The notes under the pieces are model-generated. The model was given only the letters and a program-made list of their open reading frames with translations. It was not told the DNA's origin and made no database searches. DNA of 64,000 nt. Origin: Verrucomicrobiales bacterium (GTDB lineage: Bacteria > Verrucomicrobiota > Verrucomicrobiia > Limisphaerales > J093). Shown piece after piece: positions 41,648-51,046 of this stretch. Location of the stretch: the NCBI GenBank assembly GCA_015075445.1, contig JABTUJ010000040.1, forward strand, positions 1-64,000, given 5' to 3'. Every line of letters starts with the position of its first letter. Within the stretch, counting starts at the first letter, position 1. The translations under genes were made by a program, and so were the position numbers.

Positions 41648-44600
41648 TCAGCGCGTTCGGCGGACGCGGTAGAACCGCTGGGACCATGGCTCGTTGGTCA
41701 GCCCGGCGATCGTCAGTTCTCTGACCGAGCCGTCGCCGAGCACCAGCGGCCAGCAGGGCGTCCACAGCGGCGCGCGCAACGAGTGGGTCGCTTCGAGCAG
41801 ATACACCGCCCCAGGATCCGTCGGGATCCGCGCGATGAGTTGGCCGGCGCGCAGCAACGTGCCCACGATCCGGATGGGAGATCCGCCCGGCGGCGGCGGG
41901 GGGCTCCGCCCGACGATCGCTAGGAACTGGTAGCCTCCTGTGGCGATCGCCTCGACGTTGGTCAGCCCCACCGGGAGCGACGGCAGCGGGTTCAGGAGCC
42001 CCGCCCCGCCCCACCGGACCACCGTGCCGTCTGGCTTGAGCGCGAGGCAAACATCCTGCGCGACCGCGATCTGGACGGCGTTCGTAAGTTCCGAAGGAAC
42101 GTCCAATTGCCCGCCATCGTTCCTTCCGCGAGCCCTCACCTGACCGGCGGAATCCAGGGCGAGCAGGTGCGCCCTGCCGAGGGCGAAGGCCACCACGTTG
42201 GTGAGGTCGGCAATCTGCTCCCCGACCGACAGCGCCGCACGTCCCCACAAGGCGAGCCGTCCCTCGCCCGTCAACGCCGCCCCCCCTTTTTCACTGGCGG
42301 CGATGGCGATCGCGCCCCCCAGGTCGACCGGGACATTGGTGTAGGCGGGCCACCCCCAACTCACCACCCGGCCGTCGGCGAGCAGGGCGACATCAAGCTC
42401 GTCCTTGACCGCGATGGCGACCACGTTGGAGAGCGCGGGCGGCTGGTGCATTTGATTCCAGCCCAGGTCTCCCCAGGCAGCCAGCGTGCCATCGGCTTTC
42501 AGCGCGAGGCTGTGGTACCCCCCCGCGGCGACCGCCACGACGTTCGACAGGCCGGCGGGAACCAGCGTCGCGCCGCTCGCACCACAGCCTTCCTCGTAGC
42601 CCGAGGCCACCACGGTGCCGTCCGCCCGCAGGGCGAGCGTGTGATAATAGCCGCCTGCCGCGGCCACAACCTCCGTCAAGCCGGGCGGAGGATGCGCCGC
42701 CTGACCGCCGCAGTGCGGATACGGATCCTGCCATGCTCCCCACACCACGAGGGGATCGAGCCGCAACTCCGCCTCCGCGCTCTGCGTCGTCCCAAACGCA
42801 TTCGCTGCCAGAACCTGGTAGCGTCCGGCGTCCGCGAAGTCGAGGGGCCCGACGCGCAGCTCGGCGTTGGTGGCGCCGGGAATCCCGACCCCGTTGAAGA
42901 GCCATTGAAACACCAGCGGCTGCGAGCCTTCGGCGCGCGCTTCGAAAACGACATTCCCGCCCGGATACCCGCTGGCGCTCCCGGGCTGCTGCACCAGCAC
43001 GGGGGCGCCGTCCGCGACCCGGAGCGTGGTGTTCGTGAAGGTGACGGTCCCGAGTGGATTGGCGACCACGACCGTGTAAGTGCCGGAGTCCGCGAGCCCA
43101 GCCGCGCCAAGCTCGAGGAACGCATGGGTCTCGCCGGGAAGTTCGATCCCGTCTCGAAACCACGCGTATCGAAGCGGCGGTGTGCCAACCACCCGCGCAT
43201 TGAGCAGGACCCGGTTTCCAGACAGAGCCGTGCGACTCAGCTCCGGCCCCGCCGGCGTCGGGCGGCCATCCCCCAGCAGCACGAGCGCGTGATAGCGGCC
43301 TCCGGCAATGCCGACGACCTGGCTCAGCGCCGCAGACGGCAGCCGATAGTCCTCGGAGAGCAGGGTGCCGTCCGCACGCAAACCGAGGTACCGATTCTCC
43401 CCCGTGGCAACCGCCACGACATTCGTCCAGCCGGGCAATGCCGTCGGCGGTCCGTATTCCCAACGCACCACGCTGCCATCTCCCAGCAACGCCACGCTGC
43501 CGATGCCCGCGGCGATGGCGACGACGTTCGAGAGGGTGTCCGGCGCCCTCGTAGAACCCCACGCCGCGACCGAACCGTCCTGCCGAAGCGCCAGGCCATG
43601 TCCCGCGCCGGCGGCGATGGCGACGACGTTCGACCATCCGGCAGGAACGGCGTTCTGCTCCAGACCGCCCGCACCCAACCAGACCACGCGTCCATCCGAC
43701 TTCAGCGCGAGCCCATGCACGCCTCCGGCGGCAATGGCCACCACATCCACGAGGTCATCCGGCACGTCGGTCTGTCCATAGTCCACGGGGACATAGCGCG
43801 GGTCGTCCACGGCCCCCCAAGCCACCACGGTGCCGTCACGTCTCAGCGCGAGGCTGTGCACTCCCCCCGCGGCGATCGCCACCACGTCTGAAAGGCCCGC
43901 CGGCAGGCTGCTCTGCCCAAAAGTGTCCGATCCCCAGGCCACAACCGTGCCGTCCGCGCGCAACGCCAGGCTGTGCCAGTCGCCGGCGGCCAGCCCGACG
44001 ATGTTGGTCAGACCGGGCGGGACGTTCGTCTGGTCATATTCCCGGTACCCGAGCGACACCACGAGACCAACCGAAACTGCGGCCTTCATGCTTGCGACTG
44101 AGCCGAACTCGTTCTCGACTCGCACCGAATAGGCCCCCGAGTCGGTGAGCGGGACCTGGGACAGCGCCAACACCGGATTCGTGGCGCCGGGGATGGGTGC
44201 CTCCTCGCGATGCCATTGATAGCGGAAGGGCGGCGAGCCGTCGGCCTCCACGCTCAGCGAGATCGTCGCTCCGGGGTAAGTCGTCTGGCCGGCGGGCTGC
44301 TTGGTCAGGATGGGCGGCTGGTCCCAGACGTGGAGGACGGTATGGGTCACCGCGATCGCACCCAACGGGTTCGTGACGGCGACCTCGTAGACCCCCGAGT
44401 CCGCCGGCCGCGCGTCGGCGAGGACGAAGAACGCGTTCGTCGCGTCAGGCAGGTCCGTTCCGTTGAGGCGCCACTGATAGGTAGCCGGCGGTGCGGCTAC
44501 GATCCCGGCGTTCAACCCGACTTCCTGGCCAGTGAACGCGAGCCGCCTGACCGGAGCCCGGAGTGCGGTGGGGGCTCCGTCTCCGAGAAGCGCCAGGCCG

Positions 44601-45523
44601 TGTTCCCCTCCGCTGTCCCAGCCACCGGCCGACACGGCGATCACGTTGCGAAGCGCCTCGGTCGCGGCTTCAGCGGGCCACGCGGCGACCGTGCCGTCCG
44701 TTCGCAAGGCGTACACGCGCTCGGACCCCACCGAGATGCTGGCGGCGTTGGTTAGCGGTTCCGGCCAGACGTCCTCGCCGCCGATCAGCCGCACACGTCC
44801 GTCATATTCCAGGACGGCACCCCAGGAGGGTCCGCTCGCGATCGCAACGGCCTTCGAAAGGGCCACCGCTGGCGAGCCCAGGGCTTCGGGCGGCCATCCC
44901 GTGACTTTGCCGTTGCCCTGCAGCGCCAGGCTGTACCAGCGCCCGGCCGCCACCCCCACCACGTTCGACAACTGCTCCGGCACGGCGCTTTGGGACCAAC
45001 CGTTGTTGCCCCACGCAACGACCGAGCCATCCCCGAGCCGCGCGAGCGAGTGGAAACCGCCCGCCGCCAATTCAACGACGTTCGTCAGCCCGTTCGGGAC
45101 CGCGGTCTGGCCGGACTCGGTCGAACCCCATGCGGCCACCGTGCCGTCAGATCTCAACGCGAGCGAATGGAACCCCCCCGCGGCGATCGCGATGGCGTTC
45201 GTCAGGCGCGGAGGAGGCTGGTTCTGTCCCCATCCCCTATCCCCCCATACCACGACCCTCCCGTCAGCCTTCAACGCCAGGGAATGCAGACCGCCCGCGG
45301 CGATCGCCGTCACGTTGGTCAACCTCCCAGGAACATCGGTCTGGCCATACGAGTTGCGTCCCCAGGCCACCACCGAAGTCGCGGCACGAGCAGACAGACA
45401 CATGCCAAGAGCCGCGAGAACCGCAGCACCCCGGAGCCGCGCCGCACCCCTTCGGCAGCAGCAGGTCCCCACCGCCACGCGGCCCCCAGCTCCAGACTGA
45501 CACCGGCAAACGCGCATCACCAT
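41648..45523 (-). CDS. secreted RCC1-repeat and Ig-like domain protein
   Basis: 1,291-aa extracellular protein. After a signal region (GAAVLAALGMCLSARA) come three blocks of RCC1-like repeats with the recurring form NVVAIAAGGxHSLALRxDGTVVAWG. Two pairs of immunoglobulin-like domains separate them (about 335-495 and 800-960), for example PPILTKQPAGQTTYPGATISLSVEA. The C-terminus is a short module ending with SQRFYRVRRTR. Many substitutions break the canonical RCC1 blade, so a real propeller is likely but ligands are unknown. The frame may start a few codons downstream of 45523. Likely a surface protein. Confidence 0.82.
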   Translation of the reverse strand: MVMRVCRCQSGAGGRVAVGTCCCRRGAARLRGAAVLAALGMCLSARAATSVVAWGRNSYGQTDVPGRLTNVTAIAAGGLHSLALKADGRVVVWGDRGWGQNQPPPRLTNAIAIAAGGFHSLALRSDGTVAAWGSTESGQTAVPNGLTNVVELAAGGFHSLARLGDGSVVAWGNNGWSQSAVPEQLSNVVGVAAGRWYSLALQGNGKVTGWPPEALGSPAVALSKAVAIASGPSWGAVLEYDGRVRLIGGEDVWPEPLTNAASISVGSERVYALRTDGTVAAWPAEAATEALRNVIAVSAGGWDSGGEHGLALLGDGAPTALRAPVRRLAFTGQEVGLNAGIVAAPPATYQWRLNGTDLPDATNAFFVLADARPADSGVYEVAVTNPLGAIAVTHTVLHVWDQPPILTKQPAGQTTYPGATISLSVEADGSPPFRYQWHREEAPIPGATNPVLALSQVPLTDSGAYSVRVENEFGSVASMKAAVSVGLVVSLGYREYDQTNVPPGLTNIVGLAAGDWHSLALRADGTVVAWGSDTFGQSSLPAGLSDVVAIAAGGVHSLALRRDGTVVAWGAVDDPRYVPVDYGQTDVPDDLVDVVAIAAGGVHGLALKSDGRVVWLGAGGLEQNAVPAGWSNVVAIAAGAGHGLALRQDGSVAAWGSTRAPDTLSNVVAIAAGIGSVALLGDGSVVRWEYGPPTALPGWTNVVAVATGENRYLGLRADGTLLSEDYRLPSAALSQVVGIAGGRYHALVLLGDGRPTPAGPELSRTALSGNRVLLNARVVGTPPLRYAWFRDGIELPGETHAFLELGAAGLADSGTYTVVVANPLGTVTFTNTTLRVADGAPVLVQQPGSASGYPGGNVVFEARAEGSQPLVFQWLFNGVGIPGATNAELRVGPLDFADAGRYQVLAANAFGTTQSAEAELRLDPLVVWGAWQDPYPHCGGQAAHPPPGLTEVVAAAGGYYHTLALRADGTVVASGYEEGCGASGATLVPAGLSNVVAVAAGGYHSLALKADGTLAAWGDLGWNQMHQPPALSNVVAIAVKDELDVALLADGRVVSWGWPAYTNVPVDLGGAIAIAASEKGGAALTGEGRLALWGRAALSVGEQIADLTNVVAFALGRAHLLALDSAGQVRARGRNDGGQLDVPSELTNAVQIAVAQDVCLALKPDGTVVRWGGAGLLNPLPSLPVGLTNVEAIATGGYQFLAIVGRSPPPPPGGSPIRIVGTLLRAGQLIARIPTDPGAVYLLEATHSLRAPLWTPCWPLVLGDGSVRELTIAGLTNEPWSQRFYRVRRTR

Positions 45524-46149
45524 GGCCCGGACAACGCTCTGTCCTGCGCCGTCCAGATTGGGTCACCCTACGCGGGGCGAGGCTTGGGTCAAGTAGGTGT
45601 GCAGCGCGACGCAGGTCGCCCGTGTGGGCGGGGTCGGACCACGAGAACCTGTTCGTATGGGGCTGATCGGCCGGATCTTGAAGCCGCAGGACTCGCTTGC
45701 AGCCGCGTTTTCGTGCCGGTCCTTGACGCCAACGGGACCGCCAGCCATCCAAACCCCGGTGGAGCGGGCGCAGCATGCGAATCCGGCGCCAAGAGCCCCC
45801 TCCGAGGCGCTCGTGCCGAGGTCGGCTCGTTTCCACTCCTCGACTGATCAAGCCTTTCGCGTGGTCCGGTCCTTCTCCGCCCAACCCACCGCCGGACCGC
45901 GGCATCGGCAGAGGCGTCAAACCCAACTCCTGGAATCTCGGACGCCACAAGGTCCCTTCCCCCACCAGGCAGGGCGTGCGTCGGCGACCGGCGAGACCCG
46001 AAATGGGCACCGCCGTCATGTCCGGGGAAAGTGGATGGACTTTTTCGTTCTTTTTTTCGCACTTCCCGCTCCCGACTCCGTAATCCCCTTCCAGAGCTAC
46101 GGACCCGTTCCGTGGACCTGGCCGAAAACCGAAACGCTGAAAGAAGAGT
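45524..46149. other. 626-bp intergenic region
   Basis: Gap between the divergent RCC1 and coiled-coil genes. It carries the motif GGGTCGGACCACG at 45631 and a related inverted GTGGTCCGG near 45861. Small overlapping frames on both strands have no domain-like content. Promoters for the coiled-coil/DGR-kinase genes should lie near its right end; a T-rich stretch at 46037-46060 is the only AT-rich part. Confidence 0.5.
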
Positions 46150-46971
46150 ATGAAGAAGACCTTGCTCACCGTGGCGGCGCTGATCGCCGTCCTCACTGCG
46201 ATCCTGGGCATCAAGGCGGTGCGCAGCCACGCGACCACCGTCCGGGACGGCATCCGCACCACTGTCCGGGGCGCCACCCCGGCCGACTACGAAACCAAGC
46301 GCATCAAGGCGCTCCTCTCTGACATGTCCCGTGACGTGCTGGCCTTCTCCGACAAGATCGCCGAGATCGAACAGACCGCGGCCGCCCAACGGGAGGATGC
46401 CCAACGCTTGGAGGTCCGCATCGCCGCCGACCGCACTGACCTGCTCACCGAACGCAACCTGCTCGCGGGCGAGGGCCAGGTGTTTACCATCCGCGGAGCG
46501 ACCTACTCCCGCGCCCAGGTGGAGGCCAGCGCCTCCGCTCGACTGGCCCAAATCCAGCGCGATCAGGCGACACTCGAGACCAAGCGGCAGGTGATCGAGC
46601 GGCTCAAGACCGCCGCCCAGGACGGCCAGGCCCGCTTGCGGGAAGCCGTCGCCGTCCGCGACGCCAAAGTCCAGGAGCTCGAGATCCTGGCCGCCGACCT
46701 GGCCAACGCCGAACTCCAGCGCGACCTCCAGGCCCTGGCTGCGCCGCTGCAGGATGGCGTCCTGTCCCGTTCCCAGAACGAGTTGGCCGAGTCCCTGAAG
46801 GCGTTCTCCAACCGGGTGCGGGATGCGAAGCGCGAAGTCGAAGCGAACACTCTTGGTTCCTCGACGCCGGCGATCATCCCTCACCAGCCCAGCGCCGCGC
46901 AGTCCGGCCTGCTCGAGCAGATTGACCAAGTGTTCCTGCCGCCGGCGACCACGCCGAACCAAGGGAAGTAA
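46150..46971 (+). CDS. membrane-anchored coiled-coil protein
   Basis: 273-aa protein not assigned to a named family. It starts after AAAGAAGAG with a hydrophobic anchor or signal (LLTVAALIAVLTAILGI). Almost all of residues 45-240 is predicted coiled coil with many Ala, Gln, Arg and Glu residues, reminiscent of PspA/Vipp1-type or septation coiled coils but without a clear match. A short GEGQVFTIRGATYSRAQVE insert interrupts the helix near 110-125. The end is Pro-rich (LPPATTPNQGK). It precedes the DGR target kinase on the same strand by 164 bp, so it may belong to that module. Confidence 0.65.
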   Translation: MKKTLLTVAALIAVLTAILGIKAVRSHATTVRDGIRTTVRGATPADYETKRIKALLSDMSRDVLAFSDKIAEIEQTAAAQREDAQRLEVRIAADRTDLLTERNLLAGEGQVFTIRGATYSRAQVEASASARLAQIQRDQATLETKRQVIERLKTAAQDGQARLREAVAVRDAKVQELEILAADLANAELQRDLQALAAPLQDGVLSRSQNELAESLKAFSNRVRDAKREVEANTLGSSTPAIIPHQPSAAQSGLLEQIDQVFLPPATTPNQGK

Positions 46972-47135
46972 CCGGACTGGCCTCGGGTCCGGGCGGCGTG
47001 TCAAAGCCGGCGCCCGGTCCCTGCCGTCGGGGCCGATGGCTCCGCATGCGAATCAGCAACCCTGAACCTGCTCGCCGAAGCCCGAAATCCGCTTGTCACC
47101 GAAGCCGGCCTTCCTCAACCCTCTCCCCCATCAGC

Positions 47136-50100
47136 ATGGCCACCCAGCAGACCATCGTGAAGCCCGACTTCCCCGAGGCGCTGCTCCGGATGGAGGACGG
47201 CGGGGCGCTGCAACCGCCGATTCTCTTCGGCCGGTTCGAGCTCCGCCAACTGGTGCGCCGCTCGCACATGAGCCTGCTGTGCCGGGGCACGCGGGGGGAC
47301 ACCGGTGAAGCGATGGCCGTGAAGATCTGCCTGAAAACCGCCGACCGGGCACGTTTCGAGCGCGAGATTAAACACACCCATAGCATCCGCTTCGCCGCGG
47401 TCATCAAGATTCAGCCGGGAGACGTGGGGGTGACCAAGGACGGCTGTCCCTTCTACGCCATGCCCTGGATTGAGGGACCAACCCTCGGTGCATTTCTTGA
47501 AGACAAACGGCGGTCGGCCGACGAGAAGCTGCGTGCCGTGGAGGAACTGGCGCGGATCGTCGCTGTGCTGCACGAGAAGGGTGTGTGCCATCGCGATCTG
47601 AAGCCCTCGAACGTCATGGTCGAAGGGGGCCGCTGCGAAAGCATCAAGTTGCTGGACTTGGGGTTGGCGCGTTCGGAGGCGGACGATCTGACCCTAACCG
47701 GGGTTCACGTTGGCGGCACACCAGGGTACTATCCGCCGTGGAGCGTGGAGCGACCCGGGCTGATCAAGACCTTCGAGAGGCAGTGGGACGTGTATTCTCT
47801 TGCGGTGATCTTGGTTGGAGCACTCACCGGAGTGCGCCCCGCTGGGGAAAGTGACCCCAACTTCACTCCGGAGGGCGTCAAGGAACTGTTGAGGAAGCAC
47901 TTGCCCGGCGACCGCCGCTTTGACGCCTTGCTGGCTCGTTGCCTGGCCGCCGATCCCAATCAGTGTCCGCCCTCCGCCGACGATTTCTACACCGCCTTCC
48001 GCGCCTGCCGCGGACTGCGCCACCGCCCCGCGAGAACCCTGCCGTACGCCATGGCGGGCGTGCTGGGATTGGCGCTGCTCGCCGGGGCCCACGAGGGTCT
48101 TCGCCGCCTTGCGCCAGAGCGCTACGAAATCGCCCGGGCCTGGCTTCTCGGTGCGGGAACCCTCCCGCCTCCCAATGAACCGATCGTCGCCCCGCCCGAC
48201 CCGCGTATCCTTTCCTACTCCAACGCCACTGTCCGGCTTTCGGTGTCGCCGCCGGGGTCGGGCGTGCACGTTATCAACCACCGCGCCAACGGCGTGGTGC
48301 TGACGAATCTCACCGTGACCGCCTCCGGAGAGGTGGATCTCCTGCTCCCGGAAGACCCGGCGGCCGACTACGGTCTGCTCGTCTTCAAGGCCGGTTATCA
48401 TGAATACCGGCAGTCACTCAAGCCCGGGAGCGGCCCGATCGAAGTCCGGCTGGAACGGTTGCGCAGCGAACTGGAGTTCCGGTCCACTCCGGGTGCCCTG
48501 ATCGAACTGCGCCACGCCGATGGCGAGACCCGCATGGCCGGACCCGTTCCCGCCGGCGGTCAACTCCTGGTCCAATCCCTGGACGAAGGCGACTGGACCT
48601 GGCGGATCACGCGTGCGGACTACGAGACAACCACGGGCAAGGTCACCGGCTTGGCCTGGGGCAAGAAGCAGGTCGTTGACCGTCCGCTCCAACCCCTGCC
48701 CGGCCGGTTATCCGTGGTTGGCCACCCCACGATGGAGGTATGGAGGGGCAACACCCGTCTGCAGCCCACCGACGGGTGGATTCCTCTCGCGGCAGGGGCG
48801 CAGGATTTGGAGTTGCGACGCCGAGGTTTCCGGAGCCAAGCCCTGCGGGTGGAGATCCTGCCGAACCGCGACCTCTCGCGAGTGGCGGAGCCGTTTGTTC
48901 CCGAGGCCGGTACCTTGCGAGTGAGTCTGGACCTGCCGGCGGCGGCGGCGGAGTGGTTCGCCCAGGCGACCAAGCGGCTCAGCCTGGATGGCGTTCCGTT
49001 GAATCCTGGGTCCTTTCCGCACACCGAGGAAGATGTGGGTGCCGGGTCGCACACAGTCCGCCTCGAGGTGGACGGGTTCACGTCCGAGGAACGCCTCGTG
49101 GAAATCCGCGACGGCGAGGTCAGCGAGGTGCGGTTCGCGCTGCAGCTCCTACCGGCCCGGTTGACGGTCGTGTCGGAACCGGCCGACGCGGAGGTCTTTC
49201 GCGGCGAGAGCCGGCTGGGACGGACCGGTGCGGAGTTGTCCATTCCCCCTCTCGAACGGCTCGAACTGGAAGTCCGTGCAGCCGGTTGGCGGACGGCGCG
49301 TCTCCTGGTCCCCGCGGTGTCGCCCGGCGGCGCGCACCGTCAAGAGGTGAAGCTGGAAGATCGCGACGACTTGTACCGTCGTGCCCTCAACGACCTGCGC
49401 ACGCGGTCCCTGCTGCAGGCCACCCGCGAAAGCCCGTGGACGAACAGCCTCGGCCTGAAGTTCGTCCCCGTCGCTGGGACGGGAGTCCTATTCTGCATTT
49501 GGGAGACGCGCGTGCAGGACTTTGAGGCCTTCGTCCAGGCCACCGGCCATGACGCCACCCAGGGCATGTCCTCGCTACGGAAGGACGGTTGGAAGCATCA
49601 CGGCGACACCTGGAAGTCGCCGGGGTTCCGGCAAGGGCCGACGCATCCGGTCGTAGGGGTGAGCTATGACGATGCCGCGGCGTTCTGCGCCTGGCTCACG
49701 GCGAAGGAACAGCGCGAAGGGCGATTGCCCGCAGGCTGGACGTATCGCCTGCCCACCGACAGCGAATGGAGTGCAGCCGCGGGCAACACCTCGTACCCAT
49801 GGGGTGACGCCTGGCCTCCCCCCAAGGATGCCGGCAACTATGCCGGTGAGGAGGCGAAAGACGAGAACTGGCCGGACAACTGCATCGTGCCCCCGAACTG
49901 GCGGGACCGCTTCCCGCGCACCGCCCCGGTCGGGAACTTCGCGCCTAATCCGTTCGGCCTCTATGACCTCGGCGGCAACGTGATGGAATGGTGTTCGGAC
50001 TGGTATGGCAAGGCGATGAACACGGACGAAGTGAGGAGGTTGATGCCTGAGCTCGACCAGGATCATCTGAACACCGCTCGCGTGTTGCGTGGGGCTTCGT

Positions 50101-50216
50101 GGCTCAACGGCTCCCACGCCGCCTTTCTGGCTTCCGGGAGTCGCGGCATCGGCGGTCCCGAGGATCGCATTGACATCCTTGGCTTTCGGGTGGTGGTAGG
50201 TGGTGGGTCGCGCTGA
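47136..50216 (+). CDS. transmembrane Ser/Thr kinase with variable FGE/C-lectin domain (DGR target)
   Basis: 1,026 aa from ATG 47136. The N-terminal kinase (about 31-290) has K63 in MAVKIC, CHRDLKPSN (151-159) and DLG at 174-176, but its Gly-rich loop is degenerate (RRSHMSLLCRG). One membrane helix (about 303-317) follows. Residues about 360-760 are repeated PEGA-like beta modules. The C-terminal domain (about 770-1026) is a formylglycine-generating-enzyme/C-type-lectin fold: FVPVAGTGVLFCIWETRVQDFEAF, HPVVGVSYDDAAAFCAWL, YRLPTDSEWSAAAG, GLYDLGGNVMEWCSDWY. The last 47 residues are the variable repeat, ending DILGFRVVVGGGSR. Topology puts the kinase inside and the variable domain outside, so it reads as a receptor kinase with a diversified sensor. 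Retroelement parts follow directly. Confidence 0.88.
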   Translation: MATQQTIVKPDFPEALLRMEDGGALQPPILFGRFELRQLVRRSHMSLLCRGTRGDTGEAMAVKICLKTADRARFEREIKHTHSIRFAAVIKIQPGDVGVTKDGCPFYAMPWIEGPTLGAFLEDKRRSADEKLRAVEELARIVAVLHEKGVCHRDLKPSNVMVEGGRCESIKLLDLGLARSEADDLTLTGVHVGGTPGYYPPWSVERPGLIKTFERQWDVYSLAVILVGALTGVRPAGESDPNFTPEGVKELLRKHLPGDRRFDALLARCLAADPNQCPPSADDFYTAFRACRGLRHRPARTLPYAMAGVLGLALLAGAHEGLRRLAPERYEIARAWLLGAGTLPPPNEPIVAPPDPRILSYSNATVRLSVSPPGSGVHVINHRANGVVLTNLTVTASGEVDLLLPEDPAADYGLLVFKAGYHEYRQSLKPGSGPIEVRLERLRSELEFRSTPGALIELRHADGETRMAGPVPAGGQLLVQSLDEGDWTWRITRADYETTTGKVTGLAWGKKQVVDRPLQPLPGRLSVVGHPTMEVWRGNTRLQPTDGWIPLAAGAQDLELRRRGFRSQALRVEILPNRDLSRVAEPFVPEAGTLRVSLDLPAAAAEWFAQATKRLSLDGVPLNPGSFPHTEEDVGAGSHTVRLEVDGFTSEERLVEIRDGEVSEVRFALQLLPARLTVVSEPADAEVFRGESRLGRTGAELSIPPLERLELEVRAAGWRTARLLVPAVSPGGAHRQEVKLEDRDDLYRRALNDLRTRSLLQATRESPWTNSLGLKFVPVAGTGVLFCIWETRVQDFEAFVQATGHDATQGMSSLRKDGWKHHGDTWKSPGFRQGPTHPVVGVSYDDAAAFCAWLTAKEQREGRLPAGWTYRLPTDSEWSAAAGNTSYPWGDAWPPPKDAGNYAGEEAKDENWPDNCIVPPNWRDRFPRTAPVGNFAPNPFGLYDLGGNVMEWCSDWYGKAMNTDEVRRLMPELDQDHLNTARVLRGASWLNGSHAAFLASGSRGIGGPEDRIDILGFRVVVGGGSR
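50073..50210 (+). repeat. DGR variable repeat (VR)
   Basis: 138-nt stretch at the 3' end of the kinase gene that matches the template repeat 271 bp downstream. Both begin ACCGCTCGCGTGTTGCGTGG and share GGCTTTCGGGTGGTGGT near the end. By hand alignment of the 25 differing-region codons, 18 of 26 template adenines are changed against 10 of 49 other bases, and the VR has two extra codons. This adenine bias is the signature of DGR mutagenic homing. Confidence 0.9.
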
Positions 50217-50266
50217 GGCCGTTCCTCCTTCTTTCCCTTTATGTGAACCTCTTACCCTTTTCCCCT

Positions 50267-50321
50267 GCGCGCGAAGCGCGCCGGAAATTTCTTGATGATT
50301 TCGGCCCGGCGAAGACCGGGC
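50267..50321 (+). other. two hairpins between VR and TR
   Basis: GCGCGC-GAA-GCGCGC at 50267-50281 and GCCCGG-CGAAGA-CCGGGC at 50304-50321, both perfect. DGRs commonly have a hairpin or cruciform just after the VR that boosts homing. Here the first lies about 57 bp after the VR, further than in the Bordetella phage system. Either may alternatively terminate the kinase mRNA. Confidence 0.55.
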
Positions 50322-50343
50322 TGGAAGTGGAAGACCGGACCAA

Positions 50344-50475
50344 ACCGCTCGCGTGTTGCGTGGGGCTTCGTGGAACAACAACCACGCGGCCAACCTGGCT
50401 TCCGGGTATCGCAATCACAACACGCCCGAGAATCGTAACGACAACAACGGCTTTCGGGTGGTGGTGGGCGGGTCG
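50344..50475 (+). repeat. DGR template repeat (TR)
   Basis: 132-nt template. Read in the VR frame it contains eight AAC and two AAT codons, for example TGG-AAC-AAC-AAC-CAC and GAC-AAC-AAC-GGC, placed at the positions that differ in the VR. AAC is the preferred DGR codon because mutating its adenines yields 15 amino acids and no stop. The frame stays open through the TR, so a spurious ORF covers it. It is the source of the mutagenic RNA. Confidence 0.9.
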
Positions 50476-50631
50476 TTGCGGAAGGCATTCGGCAGAAGCT
50501 GGCGAGGTGCGCCGCGGGCTTCCGGCCTGCGTCGCGAGAGCCGAGAGGAATCGCCTAACCCGGTCCTCCACGCCCCTGCGGGGGAAAAGACGCGGCGACG
50601 GGCCGTGGCCGGTAGGCCACCCGGCCGAAAG

Positions 50632-51012
50632 TCACGGCCCGCCATCTCCTGCCTCAGGGGACCGTTGGCGTCGGGTCTCCAGCGACTTCAACCAGCCACC
50701 GATCATGCGCCCGACTTCATCCAATTGGCCGGCCACGAACCGGAGCTGCTGCTGGCTGATCCAGCCGCGTTCGGCGATCAGACGCCAAAAGACCCGCAGC
50801 TTCTCGAGCGTGACGTTGATCTTCCGCAGCGGCGTCGCTTTGACCGATGCCGGGGCATATATCGCCTCTATGGTGAACTCCAGGCAGTCAAGTGTCAGCC
50901 GGTCGGCCCGCTCCCCGAAGGTGAAGCGGTGGCTGCGGGGCAGCCCGGCAGTGCGGTCGAGTGACCAGCCGGTGAGATCCACCAGCAGGGTGTAAACAGG
51001 AGGGCGGTTCAT
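50632..51012 (-). CDS. avd: DGR accessory variability determinant
   Basis: 126-aa four-helix-bundle protein of the Avd family, needed with the RT for template-primed cDNA synthesis. It reads MNRPPVYTLLVDLTGWSLDR, then PRSHRFTFGERADRLTLDCLEFTIEAIYA, the typical Avd helix 1-2 pattern, and IAERGWISQQQLRFVAGQLDEVGRMIGGWLKS near the end. Basic residues on the helices fit RNA binding. It is encoded opposite to the RT and TR, starting 35 bp from the RT start, so the two are divergent, and the TR-RT transcript would be antisense to it. The frame extends upstream to 51108; ATG 51024 is an alternative start. Confidence 0.85.
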   Translation of the reverse strand: MNRPPVYTLLVDLTGWSLDRTAGLPRSHRFTFGERADRLTLDCLEFTIEAIYAPASVKATPLRKINVTLEKLRVFWRLIAERGWISQQQLRFVAGQLDEVGRMIGGWLKSLETRRQRSPEAGDGGP

Positions 51013-51046
51013 GGGGTTGTTCATCAGACGATTGACAAACTGGAGC

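Noticed and set aside
46998-47135. Upstream extension of the DGR target kinase
   Set aside because: The extra 46 codons are Arg/Pro-rich without kinase features; ATG 47136 is a better start.
50353-50964. 203-codon frame covering the template repeat
   Set aside because: It is open only because TR preserves the VR frame; beyond the TR it is Arg-rich and antisense to avd.
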